Source: Cycloclasticus sp. (lineage in GTDB: Bacteria > Pseudomonadota > Gammaproteobacteria > Methylococcales > Cycloclasticaceae). Taken from it: DNA of 10,741 nt. The notes under the pieces are model-generated. The model made no database searches. It saw nothing but the letters and a program-made list of their open reading frames with translations, and was not told the DNA's origin. Where the stretch lies: positions 1-10,741 of the forward strand of contig DUCA01000204.1 in assembly GCA_012960055.1 (NCBI GenBank), given 5' to 3'. This document shows positions 6,123 through 10,741 of this stretch, piece by piece; position 1 is the first letter of the stretch, and each line of letters opens with the position of its first letter. The position numbers were made by a program, and so were the translations under genes.

Positions 6123-7496
6123 ATGACGAAAAAATTATTTATACGAACCCACGGCTGCCAGATGAATGAATATGATTCTGAGAAGATGGTCGATTTGCTG
6201 GCTGAATCACACGGTTTGGTACTAACAGATAACGAGAAAGAAGCCGACGTGCTACTGCTTAATACCTGCTCAATCCGTGAAAAAGCACAGGAGCGCGTTT
6301 TTCATCAATTGGGCCGTTGGCGTCCACTGAAAGAACGTAACCCCGATGTGTTAATTGCCGTCGGTGGTTGTGTTGCCAGCCAAGAAGGCAAGGTTATTCG
6401 AAAAAGAGCACCGTATGTGGATGTGGTGTTTGGGCCGCAAACTTTGCACCGTTTGCCAGCCATGCTGAAGGAAGCGACAACACGAAAAAAATTAGTCATG
6501 GACATTTCTTTCCCCGAGATTGAAAAGTTCGACAATTTACCTGAACCGCGTGCGGAAGGTCCAAAGGCATTCGTATCGGTGATGGAAGGTTGCAGTAAAT
6601 ATTGCACATTCTGCGTGGTGCCTTATACCCGTGGTGAAGAGGTGAGTCGCCCGCTAGATGATGTGATTACAGAAGTGTCCAGTTTGGCATCGCAGGGTGT
6701 TAGAGAAGTGAATTTGTTAGGCCAAAATGTGAATGCGTATCGCGGTGAAATGGCGGATGGCGATATCGCCGATTTTGCCTTGCTACTACATTATGTGGCA
6801 GCCATCGAGGGTATCGATCGTATTCGATATACCACCTCGCACCCGAAAGAATTTTCAGACAATTTGATACAGGCGTATGAAGATATTCCTGAGCTGGTGA
6901 GCCATTTGCATTTACCGGTGCAAAGTGGCAGTAACAGTGTGTTAGCTAGAATGAAACGCGGGCATGAAATTGACATGTACATTGAGAAGCTGGCGCGGTT
7001 GAAAGAAATTCGCCCGAACATGAGTTTTTCATCTGATTTCATTATTGGTTTTCCACAAGAAACTGATGAAGAATTTGAACAAACCATTAAGTTGATTCAA
7101 CAAATCGGTTTTGACTTCTCGTTCAGCTTTATCTTTAGCGCGCGGCCTGGAACCCCTGCAGCGGATATGCCGGATGATGTCGACATGGCTGTTAAAAAGC
7201 AGCGCTTAGAACGGTTGCAAAAGATCATTACTCAACAAACGGCGGATATATCTAACAATATGGTGGGCACAACTCAGCGTATTTTAGTTGAAGGTGAATC
7301 GAAGAAAAACTCCTTGCAAATGTCGGGGCGAACTGAAAATAATCGAGTGGTTAATTTTGCTGGTCACCCTCGCTTAGTTGGGCAGTTTGTGAATGTTTTG
7401 ATCACCGAAGCGCTGCCGTATTCTTTAAGAGGGCGAATGATGAAGGCTGAGGTTAAATCAGCAGTTGTAAGGCATGAGAGGCAATCAGTTTCCTAG
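6123..7496 (+). CDS. miaB: tRNA-2-methylthio-N6-dimethylallyladenosine synthase MiaB
   Basis: A 457-residue radical-SAM methylthiotransferase that converts i6A37 to ms2i6A37 in tRNAs reading codons that start with U. The N-terminal domain carries the three cysteines for the auxiliary iron-sulfur cluster: Cys12 in THGCQMN, Cys49 in NTCSIRE and Cys83 in GGCVAS. The radical-SAM CxxxCxxC motif is Cys157, Cys161 and Cys164 (CSKYCTFC). The ASHPKEFS-like and LPVQSGS segments and a C-terminal TRAM domain (about 375-440, with TQRILVEG and FAGHPRLVGQFVNV) complete the family architecture. Length matches the E. coli protein closely. No earlier in-frame start exists in the gap, and the start aligns with family N-termini. 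The stop is followed immediately, in the same frame, by the TTG start of ybeZ. Confidence 0.97.
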   Translation: MTKKLFIRTHGCQMNEYDSEKMVDLLAESHGLVLTDNEKEADVLLLNTCSIREKAQERVFHQLGRWRPLKERNPDVLIAVGGCVASQEGKVIRKRAPYVDVVFGPQTLHRLPAMLKEATTRKKLVMDISFPEIEKFDNLPEPRAEGPKAFVSVMEGCSKYCTFCVVPYTRGEEVSRPLDDVITEVSSLASQGVREVNLLGQNVNAYRGEMADGDIADFALLLHYVAAIEGIDRIRYTTSHPKEFSDNLIQAYEDIPELVSHLHLPVQSGSNSVLARMKRGHEIDMYIEKLARLKEIRPNMSFSSDFIIGFPQETDEEFEQTIKLIQQIGFDFSFSFIFSARPGTPAADMPDDVDMAVKKQRLERLQKIITQQTADISNNMVGTTQRILVEGESKKNSLQMSGRTENNRVVNFAGHPRLVGQFVNVLITEALPYSLRGRMMKAEVKSAVVRHERQSVS

Positions 7497-8438
7497 TTGA
7501 GCAAGCACATAACTAAAGATGTTAGCTTAGAGCCGGCTAATAATAAGCGGTTGGCCAATTTGTGTGGCCAATTTAATGAGCACCTAACGCAGCTAGAAAA
7601 ACGATTGAATGTTGACGTTAAAAACCGTGGCAATCATTTTAGTGTGAGTGGTAGTGAAGCCCATGTTATCGCTGCCATTGCGGCGCTAAAAGGCATGTAC
7701 CAAAGCACTGAAGCTGAGCAATTAACCCCAGGAAAGGTGCACCTACTGATGCAAGAAACGCAAATGGATATCAATCAATCAGTCGAGATAGACGATTCGA
7801 CGGTGATTCACACACGAAAAAAGCTGATTAAACCGCGCGGTAAAAATCAACAAGCGTATGTTAAAAGCATTCCGAAAAATGACATTGTTTTTGGCATTGG
7901 GCCAGCAGGTACAGGTAAAACCTACTTGGCGGTGGCCTGTGCGGTAGAAGCATTGGAATCTGAGAAAGTGGCGCGTATTATTTTGGCCAGACCTGCTGTA
8001 GAAGCGGGTGAACGTCTGGGTTTTTTGCCGGGCGATTTAAGTGAAAAAATCAACCCGTATTTACGGCCTTTGTACGATGCGTTGTATGAAATGCTGGGTG
8101 TCGAGCGAGTTGAGAAATTGATTGAAAAAAACATCATTGAAATAGCCCCGCTAGCTTTTATGCGAGGGCGTACACTCAGCGATGCTTTTATTATTCTAGA
8201 TGAAGCGCAGAACACTACGCCGGAACAAATCAAAATGTTTTTAACCCGTATTGGTTTTGGTTCAACGGTTGTTATCACCGGTGATATTAGGCACACAGAG
8301 TCGGGTTTGAAATTGGTAACAAAAATCCTAAAAAACATCCCAAGTATCAGCTTTACTCAGTTCAAAGGCTCGGATGTTGTGCGCCATCCGATCGTGCAAA
8401 AAATCGTAATAGCCTATGAGGAAAACACCCAGTCGTGA
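7497..8438 (+). CDS. ybeZ: PhoH-like ATPase YbeZ (TTG start)
   Basis: A 313-residue P-loop ATPase of the PhoH family, which interacts with YbeY and is implicated in RNA and ribosome metabolism. An N-terminal KH-like region (about 10-75, LEPANNKRLANLCGQFNEHL) precedes the ATPase domain. Walker A is GPAGTGKT at 135-142, Walker B FIILDEAQNT at 231-240 with Asp235 and Glu236, and a TGDIRHTE segment follows at 261-268. The start is TTG at 7497: the preceding codon is the miaB TAG stop in the same frame, and the N-terminal residues match relatives, so no longer form is possible without stop readthrough. A GAGAGG at 7476-7481 is 15 nt from the start, somewhat far for a ribosome binding site. The 3' end overlaps ybeY by 4 bp (GTGA). 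Confidence 0.93.
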   Translation: MSKHITKDVSLEPANNKRLANLCGQFNEHLTQLEKRLNVDVKNRGNHFSVSGSEAHVIAAIAALKGMYQSTEAEQLTPGKVHLLMQETQMDINQSVEIDDSTVIHTRKKLIKPRGKNQQAYVKSIPKNDIVFGIGPAGTGKTYLAVACAVEALESEKVARIILARPAVEAGERLGFLPGDLSEKINPYLRPLYDALYEMLGVERVEKLIEKNIIEIAPLAFMRGRTLSDAFIILDEAQNTTPEQIKMFLTRIGFGSTVVITGDIRHTESGLKLVTKILKNIPSISFTQFKGSDVVRHPIVQKIVIAYEENTQS

Positions 8439-8893
8439 GAATTGATGTACAAATATTGAGTAATTGCTCAGTCTTGCCAGACAATGACGTGTTAATTAAA
8501 TGGGTTGATTTGGCGACCGCGCAACGTCGCTTAGCGGAGCTTGTTATTCGACTGGTCGATGAGGAAGAGTCGGCTGAATTAAATGAAACGTATCGCCAAA
8601 AGAAAGGCCCAACAAACGTCTTAAGCTTTCCGTTTGAGATGCCAGAAGAGTTGCCAAGTGATGCGATAAGCGACGATATTTTAGGCGACCTTGTGATTTG
8701 TGCGCCCGTCGTTGCTAAAGAAGCTAAAGAGCAAGGTAAGCCAGTATTGTCGCATTGGGCGCATATGGTAATTCATGGCTGTTTACATCTCCAAGGCTAT
8801 GACCACGTCAATGAAGATGATGCGCTGGTGATGGAAGCAATAGAAATTGATTTATTAAGCAGTATTGGCATTAATAACCCGTATGAGAATTAA
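8435..8893 (+). CDS. ybeY: Endoribonuclease / rRNA maturation factor YbeY (GTG start)
   Basis: A 152-residue zinc-dependent protein required for 16S rRNA 3'-end maturation and ribosome quality control. The metal-binding motif HGCLHLQGYDH spans 114-124, with His114, His118 and His124 in the same positions as in E. coli YbeY. The conserved YRQKKGPTNVLSFPFE segment lies at 53-68 with Arg54. The start is GTG at 8435, overlapping the ybeZ stop as GTGA. A GAGG at 8418-8421, 13 nt upstream, is a plausible ribosome binding site. Adjacency to ybeZ is conserved in gammaproteobacteria and fits their physical partnership. It ends 5 bp before ybeX. Confidence 0.96.
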   Translation: MRIDVQILSNCSVLPDNDVLIKWVDLATAQRRLAELVIRLVDEEESAELNETYRQKKGPTNVLSFPFEMPEELPSDAISDDILGDLVICAPVVAKEAKEQGKPVLSHWAHMVIHGCLHLQGYDHVNEDDALVMEAIEIDLLSSIGINNPYEN

Positions 8894-8898
8894 CTAAG

Positions 8899-9753
8899 AT
8901 GAGTCAGTCGCAAACCGACAAAAGTGAAAACAGATCCTGGATTGAACGTTTAGGACGGGTGCTCATGGGCGAGCCACAAGACCGAGAGGACTTGGTGCAG
9001 CTGATGCGTGATGCTGAAAAAAGGAATTTATTGGGTCAGGACGCGTTGGCTATGATCGAAGGGGTGTTGCAGGTATCTGAATTGCAAGTGCGCGATATTA
9101 TGATTCCCCGTTCAAAGATTGTGTTTATTCCAAGAGAAGCCAGTTTGGATGACATTTACCCCTTGGTGATTGACTCTGCGCACTCACGTTTCCCAGTTCA
9201 AGACGAAGAAACCTCGCAAGTGGCGGGGATTTTATTGGCGAAAGATTTATTGAGCTATGCGGCAGCAGGAAAGACTCGAAAATTTGATGTCAGGGATGTG
9301 ATGCGCCACGCTATTTTCGTCCCTGAGAGCAAACGCCTGAATGTCATGTTGCGCGAATTTAGGGCTAACCGAAACCATATGGCGATTGTGATTGATGAAT
9401 ACGGTTCAGTTGCTGGTCTTATTACCATTGAGGATGTGTTGGAACAAATTGTTGGCGAGATAGAAGATGAACACGATTTTGAAGAAGAGGCGTTCATCCT
9501 TCAGCGTAACGACACAGAATTTAATATTAAAGCGTTAACGGAAATTGACGATTTTAATGAGCGTTTTTCAACAGACTATGCAGACGATGATGTCGATACG
9601 GTTGGCGGCATGGTGGTTAAAAGCTTTGGACATGTGCCAGCACATGGAGAAACAACCCGAATTGATGGCTTTTTGTTTGAGGTATTAAGGGCCGATAAGC
9701 GGCGCGTGCATTTGCTTCGCATGACGATTACTGATTCTTCTGCTGAAGCGTAA
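8899..9753 (+). CDS. ybeX: CBS-domain protein YbeX (CorC/HlyC family)
   Basis: A 284-residue soluble protein, close to the E. coli YbeX length. An N-terminal helical region (1-60) is followed by two CBS domains: one beginning at VRDIMIPRSKIVFI (about 64-125) and one beginning at VRDVMRHAIFVPE, running to ITIEDVLEQIVGEIEDEHD (about 131-193). A C-terminal CorC_HlyC domain covers about 205-280. CBS pairs usually bind adenosine ligands. The family was named for a proposed role in magnesium/cobalt efflux, and more recent E. coli work links YbeX to ribosome and rRNA metabolism, which suits the neighbours here. There is no transmembrane DUF21 domain, as expected for the short CorC form. It starts 5 bp after ybeY and ends 26 bp before lnt. 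Confidence 0.94.
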   Translation: MSQSQTDKSENRSWIERLGRVLMGEPQDREDLVQLMRDAEKRNLLGQDALAMIEGVLQVSELQVRDIMIPRSKIVFIPREASLDDIYPLVIDSAHSRFPVQDEETSQVAGILLAKDLLSYAAAGKTRKFDVRDVMRHAIFVPESKRLNVMLREFRANRNHMAIVIDEYGSVAGLITIEDVLEQIVGEIEDEHDFEEEAFILQRNDTEFNIKALTEIDDFNERFSTDYADDDVDTVGGMVVKSFGHVPAHGETTRIDGFLFEVLRADKRRVHLLRMTITDSSAEA

Positions 9754-9779
9754 TTAGCCAAGACTTTCCGGGCACACTG

Positions 9780-10741
9780 ATGGAGCGGTTTAACCAGGCA
9801 AAACCTATCTTATTAGCGTTGCTATCAGGCGCGCTGATGCCGCTTGCGTTTGCACCCTACGATTTGCCGGTGATGGCCATTGTGTCATTGCTGTGTTTTT
9901 TATTCGCACTCAAACCATTAGCTCCTTTACAAGCTGCAAAAGCTGGTTACGCTTTTGGTTGGGGGTATTTCGGTCACGGTGTGTACTGGGTTTACTTTAG
10001 TATTCATCACTTTGCTCATGCGCCGTTATGGCTGGCGGTCATTATTATGCTCGCCATGGTGGCGATTTTAGCACTTTACATGTCGTTATTTGCCTACGTG
10101 CTGAACCGTTATTTCCAACACCATCTTGTTGTGCGTTACTTATTGGCAGTGCCAATCTTATGGCTAGCATTAGAAGCATTACGCGGTGTGTTATTTACCG
10201 GTTTCCCTTGGTTATCTCTAGGCTTTAGCCAGGTTGATACCTGGTTGTCAGGTTGGGCGCCCATATTGGGTGTGTTGGGTGTGTCGTGGTTTGTTGCCTT
10301 AACGGCGGGTGCGGTTATGTGCTTGATGCTGTGCGTCAAAAAGACGCATAAGGTATTTGCCAGCGTGCTGGTTCTTACATCATGGCTATTGGGCTTGGGG
10401 CTTCAAGAGATGAAATGGGTTGAGCCTGCCGGCGAGCCTATTGACGTGGCTTTGCTACAGGGAAATATACCGCAAGAAATTAAGTGGTTACGGTCCTTTC
10501 GACAAACGAATCTTGATATTTACATGCAAATGACACGGCAACAACGTGACGTGGACTTAATTGTTTGGCCGGAAACCTCGATTCCAGCGTTTTATCACGT
10601 TGTGCAGAACACATTAATACCGGCCTTAAAAAAGGAAGCGGAAGCCTTCGGGACTGATATTGTGCTCGGCTTGCCTGTGATGCCGGAAGGGACGGGTGAT
10701 TACTACAATGGTTTGTACAGCGTTCGCCAATCAACAGACTT
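9780..10741 (+). CDS. lnt: Apolipoprotein N-acyltransferase Lnt, N-terminal part (3' end outside window)
   Basis: The frame starts at ATG 9780 and runs off the window end with 320 complete codons, of about 510 expected. Lnt adds the third acyl chain to the N-terminal cysteine of lipoproteins in the inner membrane. About seven hydrophobic segments fill residues 8-210, including the GYAFGWGYFGHGVYWVYFS and GFPWLSLGFSQ segments conserved in the family. The periplasmic nitrilase-like domain begins near 222 (DVALLQGNIPQEIKW), and WPETSIP at 263-269 contains Glu265, equivalent to the catalytic glutamate (Glu267 in E. coli). The catalytic lysine and cysteine lie beyond the window. It is the last visible gene of the miaB-ybeZYX-lnt cluster. 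The ribosome binding site before the ATG is poor, so coupling to ybeX across the 26-bp gap is possible. Confidence 0.96.
   Translation, partial: MERFNQAKPILLALLSGALMPLAFAPYDLPVMAIVSLLCFLFALKPLAPLQAAKAGYAFGWGYFGHGVYWVYFSIHHFAHAPLWLAVIIMLAMVAILALYMSLFAYVLNRYFQHHLVVRYLLAVPILWLALEALRGVLFTGFPWLSLGFSQVDTWLSGWAPILGVLGVSWFVALTAGAVMCLMLCVKKTHKVFASVLVLTSWLLGLGLQEMKWVEPAGEPIDVALLQGNIPQEIKWLRSFRQTNLDIYMQMTRQQRDVDLIVWPETSIPAFYHVVQNTLIPALKKEAEAFGTDIVLGLPVMPEGTGDYYNGLYSVRQSTD

Noticed and set aside
10028..10228. Plus-strand 66-codon ORF near the window end
   Set aside because: It overlaps lnt in another frame; the lnt frame runs open from 9780 to the edge and carries the family motifs.
1..10741. Looked for CRISPR arrays, insertion sequences, tRNA genes and phage attachment sites
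   Set aside because: No regularly spaced repeats, transposase genes, tRNA-like cloverleaf or flanking direct repeats were seen by eye.

Overview
The window looks like chromosomal DNA from a gammaproteobacterium of moderate-to-low GC (mid-40s percent by eye). The main evidence is the order miaB, ybeZ (PhoH-like), ybeY, ybeX, lnt, which is a classic gammaproteobacterial arrangement. The upstream end belongs to a large NAD-dependent glutamate dehydrogenase of the type found in pseudomonads and relatives. I cannot name a genus from the sequence alone.

Layout. Positions 1-1191 hold the C-terminal part of the glutamate dehydrogenase (+). It converges on an alpha/beta hydrolase on the minus strand (1231-2043). 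A 366-bp intergenic region (2044-2409) follows. It contains a near-consensus sigma-70 promoter and a strong intrinsic terminator about 90 nt downstream, both on the + strand with no ORF of note between them; I call this a candidate small RNA. Two short palindromes lie close by.

From 2410 to 6091 there is a tight four-gene operon: periplasmic type-I substrate-binding-like protein, secreted seven-bladed YVTN beta-propeller, ABC ATPase, ABC-2 permease. This is the PedA1-A2-B-C type system normally found beside PQQ-dependent alcohol dehydrogenase genes; in Pseudomonas putida it is tied to lanthanide-dependent growth. No quinoprotein dehydrogenase, cytochrome or PQQ gene is visible here, so the system is separated from its usual partners at least on this side.

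From 6123 to the window end runs the housekeeping cluster. MiaB performs tRNA 2-methylthiolation. The PhoH-like ATPase YbeZ and the RNase/rRNA-processing factor YbeY act in RNA and ribosome metabolism. YbeX is a CBS-domain CorC-like protein. Lnt, cut off by the window edge, is the apolipoprotein N-acyltransferase. The genes are nearly contiguous (0-bp gap, 4-bp overlap, 5-bp gap, 26-bp gap), which indicates co-transcription and translational coupling.

The two points most worth following up are the unannotated candidate small RNA at about 2163-2255 with its CU-rich, anti-Shine-Dalgarno-like patch, and the ABC system that pairs a substrate-binding-type protein and a propeller with an exporter-class permease.
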